Counted from the first letter of the stretch, positions 52,583 to 62,189 are shown. The stretch is DNA of 64,000 bases from Agromyces atrinae (GCF_013407835.1 NZ_JACCBI010000001.1:3348001-3412000), one strand, 5' to 3'. Notes: generated by a model not told the origin, from the letters alone. Numbers and translations are program-made.

Positions 52583-53844
52583 GCCAGGCGACGGCAGAAG
52601 CCCCCACCCCACGCCCGACACCTCCGGGTGAGGAGCCCTCGAGGTTCCAGTCGGCCTTCCGCGAGATCATCACGGGAAGCGCCGTCATCTCGGTGCTCGC
52701 CGTCGTGCTCGCGCTCCTCGTCGGCGCGATCCTCATCGCCATCACAGACACCGACGTCCAGAAGACGGCCGGCTACTTCTTCGCGCGGCCGGGCGACATG
52801 CTCGGCGCCATCTGGCAGTCGGTCTCCGGTGCGTACAGCGCTCTCTTCCAGGGCGCGATCTACAACTTCCGCCGCCCGGACTTCGCGACCGGCATCAAGC
52901 CGCTCACGGAGACGCTCACCTTCGCGACCCCGCTCATCGCGGCCGGTCTCGGCGTCGGCCTCGCGTTCCGCGCCGGCCTCTTCAACATCGGTGGTCGCGG
53001 CCAGATGCTCATCGCCGCGGCGTGCGCCGGTTACGTCGGCTTCGCGTGGAACCTGCCTCCCGTCATCCACCTCATCGTCGCCGTGCTCGCCGGACTTATC
53101 GGCGGTGCGATCTGGGGCGGCATCGTCGGACTCCTCAAGGCCCGCACCGGTGCCCACGAGGTCATCGTGACGATCATGCTGAACTACGTCGCGTTCTACC
53201 TGATCACCTTCCTGCTGCGCACCCCCGGTGCGCTCCAGGCGCCCGGCAGCAACAACCCCAAGACGCCGCCCATGCAGGAGACCGCGATCTTCCCCGACCT
53301 CCTCGGGCCGTCGTACAACCTGCACGCGGGCTTCCTCGTCGTCATCGCGGCGACGGTCTACGTCTGGTGGCTGCTCAGCCGCTCGAGCCTCGGCTTCAAG
53401 TTCCGCGCCGTCGGCGAGAACCCCAACGCTGCTCGTGTCGCCGGTATCAACGTCAAGAGCATGTACGTCTACGTCATGCTCATCTCGGGTGGCCTCGTCG
53501 GCCTCGCGGGCGTCAACCAGGTGCTCGGAACGGTCACGACGGGCTTCAGCTCCGGCATCGACGCCGGTGTCGGATTCGACGCCATCACGGTCGCTCTGCT
53601 CGGTCGCTCGAAGCCGTGGGGCATCTTCGTCGCCGGCATCCTCTTCGGTGCATTCAAGGCCGGCGGATTCGCGATGCAGGCCGCCGAGGGCGTGCCGATC
53701 GACATCGTGCTCGTCGTGCAGTCGCTCATCGTGCTCTTCATCGCCGCGCCGCCCCTCGTGCGTGCGATCTTCCGACTGCCGGCCCCGGGTTCGCGCCCGC
53801 GCCGAGCCGTCCCCAACGTGACGCAGGAGGTGACGGCCAAGTGA
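52579..53844 (+). CDS. Nucleoside ABC importer permease 1 (NupB type)
   Basis: 421 residues, about nine hydrophobic segments. BPD_transp_2 pattern: TLTFATPLIAAGLGVGLAFRAGLFNIGGRGQM and AVGENPNAARVAGI, then a PWGIFVAGILFGAF region. The N-terminal cytoplasmic stretch is Pro-rich. Overlaps both neighbours by four bases. Confidence 0.93.
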   Translation: MSQATAEAPTPRPTPPGEEPSRFQSAFREIITGSAVISVLAVVLALLVGAILIAITDTDVQKTAGYFFARPGDMLGAIWQSVSGAYSALFQGAIYNFRRPDFATGIKPLTETLTFATPLIAAGLGVGLAFRAGLFNIGGRGQMLIAAACAGYVGFAWNLPPVIHLIVAVLAGLIGGAIWGGIVGLLKARTGAHEVIVTIMLNYVAFYLITFLLRTPGALQAPGSNNPKTPPMQETAIFPDLLGPSYNLHAGFLVVIAATVYVWWLLSRSSLGFKFRAVGENPNAARVAGINVKSMYVYVMLISGGLVGLAGVNQVLGTVTTGFSSGIDAGVGFDAITVALLGRSKPWGIFVAGILFGAFKAGGFAMQAAEGVPIDIVLVVQSLIVLFIAAPPLVRAIFRLPAPGSRPRRAVPNVTQEVTAK

Positions 53845-55133
53845 GCACCGCAACCGAACACCACCACGCCGACCAGCCCATCGTGCTCGAGAAGGCCGAC
53901 GTCCGAAGCTGGAAGGCGCCGATCGCGCTCGCCATCTTCGCGTTCATCGGGTTCATCCTCTTCGTTCTCGTACCGGTCGCCGCCGACGCCGTCACGCGGT
54001 TCCGGCTCTCGACCGACAACGACTTCATCCAGCTGCCGCCGCTCGACCTGCCGTCGCGCACGACCGGCTACGTCATCACGGCGCTCCTCGTCGCGATCGC
54101 CGTCGTCGCCTTCCTCCTCGTGCGGTCGCGCCGGAAGACGCCGCTCTGGCTCATCTCGGTGTTCGCCCTGCTGCTCGTCGTCGGATTCCTGACGTGGGCG
54201 GCCGCGGGCGCGACGATCCCCGTGCCTGGTCTCCTCATCGGAACCGTCGCCCTGAGCGTGCCGCTCATCTTCGGTGCCCTCGGCGGAGTCATCTCCGAGC
54301 GCGTCGGTGTCGTCAACGTCGCGATCGAGGGTCAGCTGCTCGCGGGCGCGTTCGTCTCGGCGATGGTCGCCTCGATCACCGGCAACGCGTTCGTGGGTCT
54401 CGCCGCGGCGATGCTCGCCGGCATGCTCGTGTCCTTCGTGCTCGCCGCGTTCGCGATCAAGTACCTCGTCGACCAGGTCATCGTCGGTGTCGTGCTCAAC
54501 GTGCTCGTCACGGGTCTCACGAGCTTCCTCTACTCGCAGGTGCTCACCGAGGACGCGGCGCTCCTCAACTCGCCGCCGCGCTTCGAGCGCATCAACATCC
54601 CGTTCCTGAGCGAGATCCCGATCATCGGACCGGTGCTCTTCCGGCAGACGATCATCATCTACCTCATGTACATCGCGGTCGCGCTCGTGTTCTTCGCGCT
54701 GTTCTACACGCGCTGGGGCCTCCGCCTCCGCGCCGTGGGCGAGCACCCGCAGGCCGCTGACACCGTCGGCATCAACGTCGGCCGCACGCGGTTCTGGAAC
54801 GTCTCGCTCGCGGGTGCGATCGCCGGTCTCGGAGGTGCGTACTTCACGCTCGGCTCGGTCGGCGCGTTCAACAAGGAGATGACGGCGGGCGCCGGCTTCA
54901 TCGCCCTCGCCGCGGTCATCTTCGGTCGCTGGGACCCGATCAAGGCGACGCTCGCTGCCCTGCTCTTCGGCTTCGCGTCGAGCCTGCAGAACGTGCTCGG
55001 AATCATCGGTTCTCCGGTGCCGAGCGAGTTCCTGCTCATGCTGCCGTACCTCGTCACGATCTTCGCGGTCGCGGGTCTCGTGGGTCTCAGTCGAGGCCCC
55101 GCGGCAGCCGGTAAACCGTACATAAAATCATGA
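53841..55133 (+). CDS. Nucleoside ABC importer permease 2 (NupC type)
   Basis: 430 residues. IFGALGGVISERVGVVNVAIEGQLL, LRAVGEHPQAADTVGINV and FIALAAVIFGRWDP identify the second BPD_transp_2 subunit. An N-terminal extension with three extra helices (about residues 25-120) precedes the core. Starts GTG 53841 in overlap; the frame upstream lies over permease 1 and is rejected. cdd follows in 13 bases. Confidence 0.93.
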   Translation: MSTATEHHHADQPIVLEKADVRSWKAPIALAIFAFIGFILFVLVPVAADAVTRFRLSTDNDFIQLPPLDLPSRTTGYVITALLVAIAVVAFLLVRSRRKTPLWLISVFALLLVVGFLTWAAAGATIPVPGLLIGTVALSVPLIFGALGGVISERVGVVNVAIEGQLLAGAFVSAMVASITGNAFVGLAAAMLAGMLVSFVLAAFAIKYLVDQVIVGVVLNVLVTGLTSFLYSQVLTEDAALLNSPPRFERINIPFLSEIPIIGPVLFRQTIIIYLMYIAVALVFFALFYTRWGLRLRAVGEHPQAADTVGINVGRTRFWNVSLAGAIAGLGGAYFTLGSVGAFNKEMTAGAGFIALAAVIFGRWDPIKATLAALLFGFASSLQNVLGIIGSPVPSEFLLMLPYLVTIFAVAGLVGLSRGPAAAGKPYIKS

Positions 55134-55146
55134 TCGGGGATGACGC

Positions 55147-55548
55147 ATGAGCATCGATTGGGATGAACTGCGCGCCGCGGCGAACGACGCCATGAAGCTC
55201 GCCTACGTGCCGTACTCCAACTTCCCGGTGGGGGCCGCGGCGCTCGTCGACGACGGCCGCATCGTGAACGGCTGCAACGTCGAGAACGCGAGCTACGGGG
55301 TGACGCTCTGCGCCGAGTGCTCGCTCGTGTCGGCGCTCACGATGGGCGGCGGCGGAAAGCTCATCGCCTTCAGCTGCGTCGACGGGCACGGCAACGTGCT
55401 CATGCCGTGCGGCCGGTGCCGTCAGCTGCTCTACGAGCACTCGGCCGAGGGCATGCTCCTCGAGACCGTGTCGGGCATCAAGACGATCGACGAGGTGCTG
55501 CCCGACGCGTTCGGGCCCCGTCAGCTCGTCGAGTACCGCGACGCCTGA
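55147..55548 (+). CDS. cdd: Cytidine deaminase
   Basis: 133 residues. Zinc site: Cys55-Ala-Glu57 in TLCAECSL and PCGRC (Cys88, Cys91). YVPYSNFPVGAA and NGCNVENASYG bind substrate. Converts cytidine to uridine after uptake. Part of the nucleoside operon. Confidence 0.96.
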   Translation: MSIDWDELRAAANDAMKLAYVPYSNFPVGAAALVDDGRIVNGCNVENASYGVTLCAECSLVSALTMGGGGKLIAFSCVDGHGNVLMPCGRCRQLLYEHSAEGMLLETVSGIKTIDEVLPDAFGPRQLVEYRDA

Positions 55549-55653
55549 GGCGCCCGGGCCACGCCCTCTTTGTCGGAGCTTCGACGATTCGCAGGAGTCC
55601 CTCGTCGCAATCGCTCCGTTCCCTCGCCACGACTCCTGCACAGGAAGGACACC

Positions 55654-56952
55654 ATGAGTATCGAAGCGTTCGACGTCGTCGACCTGATCCGCACCAAGCG
55701 AGACGGAGGCGCGCTCGAGACCGCCGAGATCGACTGGCTCGTCGATGCCTACACGCGCGGTTACGTCGCCGATGAGCAGATGTCGGCGATGACCATGGCG
55801 ATCTTCCTGAACGGCATGGAGCGCCGCGAGATCCGCGACCTGACGATGGCGATGATCGCCTCGGGCGAGCGCATGGACTTCTCGGGCCTCGGCAAGCCGA
55901 CGTCCGACAAGCACTCCACGGGTGGCGTGGGCGACAAGATCACGCTCCCGCTCATGCCTCTCGTCGCCTCGTTCGGCGTCGCGGTGCCGCAGCTCTCGGG
56001 TCGCGGACTCGGCCACACGGGCGGCACGCTCGACAAGCTCGAGTCGATCCCGGGCTGGCGCGCCGACCTCACGAACGAGGAGATGTTCGCGCAGCTGCGC
56101 GACGTGGGCGGCGTCATCTGCGCCGCGGGCGCAGGCCTCGCCCCCGCCGACAAGAAGCTCTACGCACTCCGCGACATCACGGGCACGGTCGAGGCGATCC
56201 CGCTCATCGCGTCGTCGATCATGTCGAAGAAGATCGCCGAGGGCACGAGCGCTCTCGTGCTCGACGTGAAGTTCGGCTCGGGCGCGTTCCTCAAGGACAT
56301 CGAGCGCTCGCGCGAGCTCGCCCGCACGATGGTCGAGCTCGGTGAAGATGCCGGCGTCGCGACATCCGCCCTCCTCACCAACATGAACGTGCCGCTCGGC
56401 CTCACGATCGGCAACGCCAACGAGGTGCGCGAATCGGTCGAGGTGCTCGCCGGCGGTGGCCCCGCCGACGTGCGCGAGCTGACGCTCGCCCTCGCCCGCG
56501 AAATGCTCGCGCTCGCGGGAGTGACGGATGCCGATGTCGAGGGCGCTCTCGACGACGGCCGTGCCATGGACACGTGGCGGGCGTCGATCCATGCGCAGGG
56601 CGGCGACCCGGATGCCGCATTGCCCGTCGCACCCGAGACCCACACGGTCACGGCCGACCGTGACGGTGTGCTCGTCGAGCAGCACGCTCTGCCGTTCGGC
56701 ATCGCCGCCTGGCGTCTCGGAGCCGGCCGCGCCCGCAAGCAGGACCCCGTCGTGCACTCGGCGGGAATCGACCTGCACAAGAAGCCGGGCGACACGGTGA
56801 AGGCCGGCGAGCCGCTCTTCACGCTGCACGCCGAGGACGCCGCTCGCTTCACGCGTGCTCTCGAATCGGTCGAGGGCGCGTGGCGCATCGGAGACGCCGG
56901 CGAGACCGTGCAGGACGGCGGCCCGCTGATCGCCGAGCGCATCGGTCGCTGA
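55654..56952 (+). CDS. deoA: Thymidine (pyrimidine-nucleoside) phosphorylase
   Basis: 432 residues. Signature KPTSDKHSTGGVGDKITLPLMP, phosphate-binding Lys/Ser/Thr, then GRGLGHTGGTLDKLE and LDVKFGSGAFLKD. C-terminal PYNP domain ends with KKPGDTVKAGEPLFTLHA. Cleaves thymidine/uridine with phosphate to base and pentose phosphate. ATG 55654 has GGAAGGA upstream; completes the uptake-deamination-phosphorolysis path. Confidence 0.96.
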   Translation: MSIEAFDVVDLIRTKRDGGALETAEIDWLVDAYTRGYVADEQMSAMTMAIFLNGMERREIRDLTMAMIASGERMDFSGLGKPTSDKHSTGGVGDKITLPLMPLVASFGVAVPQLSGRGLGHTGGTLDKLESIPGWRADLTNEEMFAQLRDVGGVICAAGAGLAPADKKLYALRDITGTVEAIPLIASSIMSKKIAEGTSALVLDVKFGSGAFLKDIERSRELARTMVELGEDAGVATSALLTNMNVPLGLTIGNANEVRESVEVLAGGGPADVRELTLALAREMLALAGVTDADVEGALDDGRAMDTWRASIHAQGGDPDAALPVAPETHTVTADRDGVLVEQHALPFGIAAWRLGAGRARKQDPVVHSAGIDLHKKPGDTVKAGEPLFTLHAEDAARFTRALESVEGAWRIGDAGETVQDGGPLIAERIGR

Positions 56953-56967
56953 CGGCCGCGTCGGCGT

Positions 56968-57777
56968 CTACCGGGGAGCGACGGCCTCCCAGGCCACGGT
57001 GACCTCGCCGAGGCGCCAGCGGCGCGCGTCGGCGAGGATCGGCCAGCCAGTCGACCGCAGTGACGCGATGGTCGCGATCCACCGCTGCGAGGGCGAGTAG
57101 ACCGAGAGCGGTGCGTTGACGCGCCACGCCCGGTCGAGGTCGGTGAGGAACGCGTGCACACGCTCACCGGGCACGTTGCGGTGGATGAGCGCCTTCGGCA
57201 GGCGCTCGGCGACGACGGACGGCGCGTCGATGTTCGCGAGGCGGAGGCTCACCGTGAGGCTCTGCGGCCCCGATGCGTCGACCGCGACCCAGCTCGCGAT
57301 ACGCCCGATCTCGTCGCACGTCCCCTCGACGAGCAGCCCGCCGGGCTGCAGGCGGCTCGTCATGAGACGCCATGCTCCCGCGACATCCGATTCGTCGTAC
57401 TGCCGTAGGACGTTGAAGGCGCGGATGACGGCGGGGCGCCGCCCGCCCGGGATCGAGACGTCGAACCCGCCGAGGGCGAACGAGACGGGGGAGTCGGCGG
57501 CGAAGGGCGTGAGTCCCGCTTGCACGCGCTCGAGCTGGGCCGTCGCCGTGGCGACGCGACCGGGTTCGATCTCGAGGCCGAGCACCGAGACGTCGGGTCG
57601 TGCCGAGCGCAGGCGTGCCGCGAGTTCGAAGGCCGTGACGCCGCTCGCGCCGTAGCCGAGGTCGACGACGAGGGGATCGGCGGCGGTCTGCAGTTCGGGC
57701 CGGTCGGCGATCCAGCGGTCGACGCGGCGGAGACGATTCGTGTTGGTCGTCCCGCGCGTGATCTGTCCCACCGGCAT
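56968..57777 (-). CDS. Class I SAM-dependent methyltransferase-like protein
   Basis: 269 residues. The SAM-binding glycine motif [17 protein letters not shown] and [11 protein letters not shown] (acidic residue of motif II) are present. The middle has [15 protein letters not shown]-terminal half ends in a Trp-rich stretch. No substrate-specific motif recognised. GGAGGTGAGG lies upstream of ATG 57777. Divergent from gpmA with paired 12-bp inverted repeats between them. Confidence 0.78.
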   Translation of the reverse strand: MPVGQITRGTTNTNRLRRVDRWIADRPELQTAADPLVVDLGYGASGVTAFELAARLRSARPDVSVLGLEIEPGRVATATAQLERVQAGLTPFAADSPVSFALGGFDVSIPGGRRPAVIRAFNVLRQYDESDVAGAWRLMTSRLQPGGLLVEGTCDEIGRIASWVAVDASGPQSLTVSLRLANIDAPSVVAERLPKALIHRNVPGERVHAFLTDLDRAWRVNAPLSVYSPSQRWIATIASLRSTGWPILADARRWRLGEVTVAWEAVAPR

Positions 57778-57808
57778 CCGAACATCCTCACCTCCGCTCG
57801 ACCCCGTG

Positions 57809-57889
57809 CGCAATTCAGGTGCGGAGCGGCGAGTCGGGCGTCGCGCTGCGGCGCATCGGGTCACGACACGTGTTCGAACCTGAATTGCG
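57809..57889. promoter_or_regulatory. 12-bp inverted repeats in the methyltransferase/gpmA divergent region
   Basis: CGCAATTCAGGT at 57809-57820 and its exact inverse ACCTGAATTGCG at 57878-57889 place the same 12-mer in equivalent orientation ahead of each gene. Confidence 0.6.
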
Positions 57890-57897
57890 AACCCGAC

Positions 57898-57903
57898 TAC
57901 CCT
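57898..57903 (+). promoter_or_regulatory. gpmA: Leaderless -10 box of gpmA
   Basis: TACCCT ends six bases before ATG 57910; GGAGG in the gap could also assist. Confidence 0.5.
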
Positions 57904-57909
57904 GGAGGC

Positions 57910-58656
57910 ATGGCTTATACCCTCGTGCTGCTGCGTCACGGAAACAGTGACTGGAACCAGAAGAACCTCTTCACCGGATGGGTCGACGTGCGTCTGTCCG
58001 ACCAGGGTGTCGGAGAGGCGAAGCGTGCCGGCGAGCTGCTCGCCGAGTCGGGCGTGCTGCCCGACGTGCTGCACACCTCGGTGCTCACCCGCGCGATCCA
58101 GACCGCGAACCTCGCCCTCGACGAGGCCGACCGCGCGTGGATCCCGGTCCGTCGCAGCTGGCGCCTCAACGAGCGTCACTACGGCGCCCTGCAGGGCCTC
58201 GACAAGGCCGAGACGCTCGAGAAGTACGGCCCCGAGCAGTTCCAGCTGTGGCGTCGCTCGTTCGACGTGCCGCCGCCCGTGCTGGCCGACGACGCCGAGT
58301 ACTCGCAGGTCGGCGACCCGCGCTACGCCGACCTCGCCGACGGCGAGCTGCCGCGCACCGAGTGCCTCAAGGACGTCATCGACCGCATGATCCCGTACTG
58401 GACGTCGGACATCGTCCCCGACCTCGAGTCGGGCAAGACCGTGCTCGTGACCGCCCACGGCAACTCGCTCCGCGCCCTCGTCAAGCACCTCGACGGCATC
58501 AGCGACGACGACATCGCCGAGCTGAACATCCCGACCGGCATCCCGCTCGTCTACCGCCTCGGTGACGACTTCCTGCCGCTCGGCCCGGCCGAGTACCTCG
58601 ACCCCGAGGCCGCCGCCGCCGGAGCGGCCGCTGTGGCCGCTCAGGGCAAGAAGTAG
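57910..58656 (+). CDS. gpmA: 2,3-bisphosphoglycerate-dependent phosphoglycerate mutase
   Basis: 248 residues. Phosphohistidine motif [18 protein letters not shown] with His10, [17 protein letters not shown], and second His183 in [11 protein letters not shown]. Interconverts 3- and 2-phosphoglycerate in glycolysis. Neighbour of senX3-regX3 as in mycobacteria, with phoU inserted here. Ala-rich C-terminus. Confidence 0.97.
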   Translation: MAYTLVLLRHGNSDWNQKNLFTGWVDVRLSDQGVGEAKRAGELLAESGVLPDVLHTSVLTRAIQTANLALDEADRAWIPVRRSWRLNERHYGALQGLDKAETLEKYGPEQFQLWRRSFDVPPPVLADDAEYSQVGDPRYADLADGELPRTECLKDVIDRMIPYWTSDIVPDLESGKTVLVTAHGNSLRALVKHLDGISDDDIAELNIPTGIPLVYRLGDDFLPLGPAEYLDPEAAAAGAAAVAAQGKK

Positions 58657-58668
58657 ACCGAGACCCCG

Positions 58669-58713
58669 AAACGGCGGATGCCGCGAGCGAATCGCTCGCG
58701 GCATCCGCCGTTT
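58669..58713. terminator. Bidirectional terminator gpmA / phoU
   Basis: 22-bp perfect inverted repeat (starting AAACGGCGGATGCCGC, 58669-58690 with 58692-58713) between convergent stops, with A and T runs at its ends. Confidence 0.9.
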
Positions 58714-58728
58714 TCCGTGGCTCGGGGA

Positions 58729-59382
58729 TCAGACGTCTTCCGGCACCCAGTCGCCCGTGGCGAGGTACTGCACCTTCTTGGCGATCGAGACCGCGTGGTC
58801 GGCGAAACGCTCGTGGTAGCGGCTCGCGAGGGTCGCGTCGACCGTGTCGACGGCCTCGCCCTTCCAGGTCTCGCCGAGCACCTTGTCGAAGACCGAGAGG
58901 TGCAGCGCGTCGATCTTGTCGTCGTCGTTGCGGATCTCTTCGGCGAGCTCGATGTTCTCGGTGGTGACGAGTTCGGCGAGCTTCCGCGCGATCTCGACGT
59001 CGAGGCGGCCCATCTCGGCGAAGGTCGGGCGCAGTGACTTCGGCACGACCTTGTCGGGGAAACGGTAGCGCGCGAGCTGCGCGATGTGGGTCGACATGTC
59101 GCCCATGCGCTCGAGCGATGCGCTGATGCGCAGCGCGCTCACGACGATACGAAGATCGCGGGCGACGGGCGACTGACGAGCGAGGATCGTGATCGCGTGC
59201 TCATCGAGTGCCACCGCGAGGGCGTCGATGCGATAGTCGTCCTCGATGACCTCTTCGGCGAGACTGACGTTCGACTGGTTGAACGCCGTCGTCGCCTTCT
59301 CGATCGATTCCGCAACGAGGTTCGCGATCTCGACGAGTCGCTCCTGGACCTCGCGCAGTTCCTGCTGGAACACCTCACGCAT
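58729..59382 (-). CDS. phoU: Phosphate-transport regulator PhoU
   Basis: 217 residues, all-helical with two three-helix repeats. MREVFQQELREVQERLVEIANL, DDYRIDALAVALDEHAI and MGDMSTHIAQLARYRFP are typical PhoU segments with the ExxxD-type metal sites. Dampens phosphate signalling through the SenX3-type kinase. AAGGAAGG precedes the ATG; PHO-box-like repeats lie upstream. Confidence 0.95.
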   Translation of the reverse strand: MREVFQQELREVQERLVEIANLVAESIEKATTAFNQSNVSLAEEVIEDDYRIDALAVALDEHAITILARQSPVARDLRIVVSALRISASLERMGDMSTHIAQLARYRFPDKVVPKSLRPTFAEMGRLDVEIARKLAELVTTENIELAEEIRNDDDKIDALHLSVFDKVLGETWKGEAVDTVDATLASRYHERFADHAVSIAKKVQYLATGDWVPEDV

Positions 59383-59460
59383 GGATCGAATCCCTTCCTT
59401 GGTCGCGCGGACGCGAAGAACTCTCCGGCTCACCGACCTTCGGGAATCGTGGCCGGGAGA

Positions 59461-59489
59461 GGTTAACGGCAGGTGCCGATGACCTGAAC
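59461..59489 (-). promoter_or_regulatory. PHO-box-like direct repeats upstream of phoU
   Basis: On the minus strand GTTCAGG-N4-CGGCACC-N4-GTTAACC, 11-base period, resembles the actinobacterial GTTCACC PHO box. Confidence 0.4.
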
Positions 59490-59547
59490 AGTCTCTAAAG
59501 TAGCCCCGAGCAGAGGGGTAACGTCGAATCGTCGGCGCGCCGCGTTC

Positions 59548-59553
59548 TAGTCT
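59548..59553 (+). promoter_or_regulatory. senX3: Leaderless -10 box of senX3
   Basis: TAGTCT ends six bases before ATG 59560. Confidence 0.55.
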
Positions 59554-59559
59554 GGTGCC

Positions 59560-60804
59560 ATGGATCCCACGTGGTTGGTGCTGATCGCGCTGGCGCTCGG
59601 ACTCGTGATCGGCGCGGGTTTCGTGGGATTGTTCCATCTCGCGGAGCGCCGGGGGGCCAGCGCCGCACGGGTCGTCAGCCCCACCGTGCCCGATGGCGTC
59701 GACCAGGTGCTCGATGCGCTCGAGTCGGCGGGAATCGTCATCGATCCGTCGAACAACGTGCTGAAGGCCTCTCCCGGTGCGCTCGCGATGGGGCTCGTCT
59801 GGAACGGCAACCTCGTGCACTCCGAACTCGTCGACATCGCCGGCGACGTGCGGCGCTCGGGGGAGTCGGTCACGCAGGACATCTCGCTCGGGCGCGGTCC
59901 ATTCGGCGGTGACGCCCTCCTGCAACTGCACGTGCGCATCGCGCGACTCGGCACGCGTTTCATCATGATCCTCGCCGAGGACCGCACCGAGGCGCATCGC
60001 CTCGACGAGGTGCGCCGTGACTTCGTCGCGAACATCAGCCACGAGCTGAAGACCCCGATCGCGTCGGTGAGCCTTCTCGCCGAGGCCCTCGACCAGGCGG
60101 CCGACGAGCCGCCGATGGTGCGCCGCTTCGCGCACCGGCTCTCCTCGGAGTCGTCGCGCCTCGCGCGCATCACGAGCGAGATCATCGAACTCTCCCGGCT
60201 GCAGGCGCACGATGCGCTCCGCCCCGACGAGCTCATCGACGTCGACGACATCGTCGCGGCGGCGGTCGATCAGAACCGCATCGTCGCGGAGGCTCGCGGC
60301 ATCGAGGTCGCCGTCAAGGCGAAGAGCAAGGCCCAGATCTACGGCGACCCGGCGCTCCTGCTCGTCGCGGTCAACAACCTCGTCTCGAATGCCGTGAGCT
60401 ACTCGAACGACAACTCGCGCGTCGGCATCGGCGTGACGTGCGACAAGGGCATCGTCGAGATCGCCGTCATCGACCAGGGCATCGGCATCGTCGAGGACGA
60501 CCTCGAGCGCATCTTCGAGCGCTTCTACCGCGTCGATCAGGCGCGCTCGCGCAACACCGGCGGGTCGGGCCTCGGCCTCAGCATCGTGAAGCACACGGTG
60601 CAGAACCACGGCGGCGAGGTGCGCGCGTGGTCACGACCGGGGCGCGGCTCGACGTTCGTCATCCGGTTGCCCGAGGCTCCCCAGCTCCCCGCCGACGAGC
60701 CGGCCACCGACCCGCTCCGCAGTACGACGGATGACTCGAGAGATCGTCTCTCCGCATCCAGCCCCCTCCCCGCCCGCGCATCGATCCCCGGAGACACCCC
60801 GTGA
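59560..60804 (+). CDS. senX3: Sensor histidine kinase SenX3
   Basis: 414 residues. One N-terminal helix (LVLIALALGLVIGAGFVGLFHL), a PAS-like domain (residues ~45-140) and HisKA with FVANISHELKTPIASV (His161). ATP-binding NNLVSNAVSYS, DQGIGI, GGSGLGLSIVK. Phosphate-responsive in mycobacteria; context with phoU and regX3 agrees. Overlaps regX3 by four bases. Confidence 0.95.
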   Translation: MDPTWLVLIALALGLVIGAGFVGLFHLAERRGASAARVVSPTVPDGVDQVLDALESAGIVIDPSNNVLKASPGALAMGLVWNGNLVHSELVDIAGDVRRSGESVTQDISLGRGPFGGDALLQLHVRIARLGTRFIMILAEDRTEAHRLDEVRRDFVANISHELKTPIASVSLLAEALDQAADEPPMVRRFAHRLSSESSRLARITSEIIELSRLQAHDALRPDELIDVDDIVAAAVDQNRIVAEARGIEVAVKAKSKAQIYGDPALLLVAVNNLVSNAVSYSNDNSRVGIGVTCDKGIVEIAVIDQGIGIVEDDLERIFERFYRVDQARSRNTGGSGLGLSIVKHTVQNHGGEVRAWSRPGRGSTFVIRLPEAPQLPADEPATDPLRSTTDDSRDRLSASSPLPARASIPGDTP

Positions 60805-61481
60805 CTCGCATCCTCCTCGTCGAAGACGAATCCGCACTGAGCGAGCCGCTCAGCTTCCTCCTCGAACGTGAGGGCTACGACGTCACGGTCGCGGAGGACG
60901 GTCCCAGTGCGCTCGCCGAGTTCGACCGCAGCGGCGCCGACCTCATCCTGCTCGACCTCATGCTCCCCGGCCTGCCGGGCACCGAGGTGTGCCGCGAGGT
61001 GCGCTCGCGCTCGAACGTGCCGATCATCATGCTCACGGCCAAGGACTCCGAGGTCGACATCGTCGTGGGGCTCGAACTCGGAGCGGACGACTACGTCACG
61101 AAGCCGTACTCGACGCGTGAGCTGCTCGCCCGCATCCGTGCGGTGCTGCGGCGTCGCGTCGAGGTCGAGGGCCTCGACGACAACATCCTCGACCACGGTC
61201 GCGTCGTCATGGACATCGAGCGGCACACGGTCGCCGTCGACGGTTCGGAGATCTCGATCCCGCTCAAGGAGTTCGAACTCCTCGAGCTGCTCATGCGGAA
61301 CGCCGGGCGCGTGCTCACCCGCGGCCAGCTCATCGACCGGGTGTGGGGCAGCGACTACTTCGGCGACACGAAGACGCTCGACGTGCACATCAAGCGCATC
61401 CGCTCGCGCATCGAGGTCGCGCCGTCCGAGCCCGAACTTCTGGTGACCGTGCGCGGTCTCGGCTACCGCTTCGAGGCCTGA
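60801..61481 (+). CDS. regX3: Response regulator RegX3
   Basis: 226 residues. Receiver Asp52 in LILLDLMLPG, Lys101 in VTKPYSTREL, then a winged helix (PLKEFELLELLMRNAGRVLTRG, KTLDVHIKRIRSRI). Activates phosphate-starvation genes in mycobacteria. GTG start in GTGA overlap with senX3. Confidence 0.96.
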   Translation: MTRILLVEDESALSEPLSFLLEREGYDVTVAEDGPSALAEFDRSGADLILLDLMLPGLPGTEVCREVRSRSNVPIIMLTAKDSEVDIVVGLELGADDYVTKPYSTRELLARIRAVLRRRVEVEGLDDNILDHGRVVMDIERHTVAVDGSEISIPLKEFELLELLMRNAGRVLTRGQLIDRVWGSDYFGDTKTLDVHIKRIRSRIEVAPSEPELLVTVRGLGYRFEA

Positions 61482-61509
61482 GGCCCGGCCCGTCTCGGCG
61501 GGTACGCGA

Positions 61510-61540
61510 AAGGCGCCGCGAACCGGGTTCGCGGCGCCTT
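61510..61540. terminator. Bidirectional terminator regX3 / lpqE-like
   Basis: AAGGCGCCGCGAACC and its inverse GGTTCGCGGCGCCTT, 15 bp, between convergent stops. Confidence 0.85.
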
Positions 61541-61561
61541 CGGCGTGTCAGGGGCGTTCGA

Positions 61562-62026
61562 TCAGGGAACGAACGCGCTGTACTCGGGCAGTCCGCCGTC
61601 GAGCACGGGAAGGGTGAGCTGCTCACCCGCGGAGTCGCCGGTCTGGAAGTAGACGGGCAGGAGCGAGCCGGGGATCGTGCCGATGCCCTCGAGCAGGATG
61701 GGCTCCTCTTCGCCGCCGAGGACGACGGTCGAGTTGCCGGGGACGTCGAGGGTGGAGGTCGTGCGGCCCGAGTCGCCCTCGAACTGGATGGCGAGCTCGG
61801 CGTCGTCGGCGCTCGTGTTGACGACCGTGAAGATGAGGTTGCCGTCGACGCCGTCGTCGCTCACGACGAGCGCGTTGCGCACGTCGAGCGGGCCGACGTT
61901 CGCGGAGAGGCCGTCGCTCGCGTCGTACTTCTCGGTGGTCGCCTGGTAGGTGACCATCGCGCATCCGCTTCCGCCGAGGGCGATTCCAAGGGCAAGAGCG
62001 ACGGATGCCGCCAGGCGCAACTTCAC
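61562..62026 (-). CDS. LpqE-like lipoprotein
   Basis: 154 residues. Lipobox GGSGCAMV; the mature part is a beta-rich immunoglobulin-like domain (LDVRNALVVSDDGVDG, LIFTVVNTSADDAEL, STLDVPGNSTVVLGG). Position next to carD-ispD-ispF-cysS matches the mycobacterial lpqE. Function unknown. GTG start with GGAGG upstream. Confidence 0.75.
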   Translation of the reverse strand: MKLRLAASVALALGIALGGSGCAMVTYQATTEKYDASDGLSANVGPLDVRNALVVSDDGVDGNLIFTVVNTSADDAELAIQFEGDSGRTTSTLDVPGNSTVVLGGEEEPILLEGIGTIPGSLLPVYFQTGDSAGEQLTLPVLDGGLPEYSAFVP

Positions 62027-62157
62027 AGGACCTCCAAGGCAAGAGCGGGAATCGGCCCGGGCGCGCGTGAGCGCGGTGACGAGCCGTGTCCGAGTTTAGC
62101 GCACGGCCCGGACGGTCGCCGTGCAGGGGAGCGAACCTTAGCACCAGATGCCTGTGG

Positions 62158-62163
62158 TATCCT
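62158..62163 (+). promoter_or_regulatory. carD: -10 box of carD
   Basis: TATCCT lies 26 bases before ATG 62190, giving a short leader with GAAGGGA as ribosome site. Confidence 0.5.
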
Positions 62164-62189
62164 AAACGTTGCTGAAGGGACAACTATTC

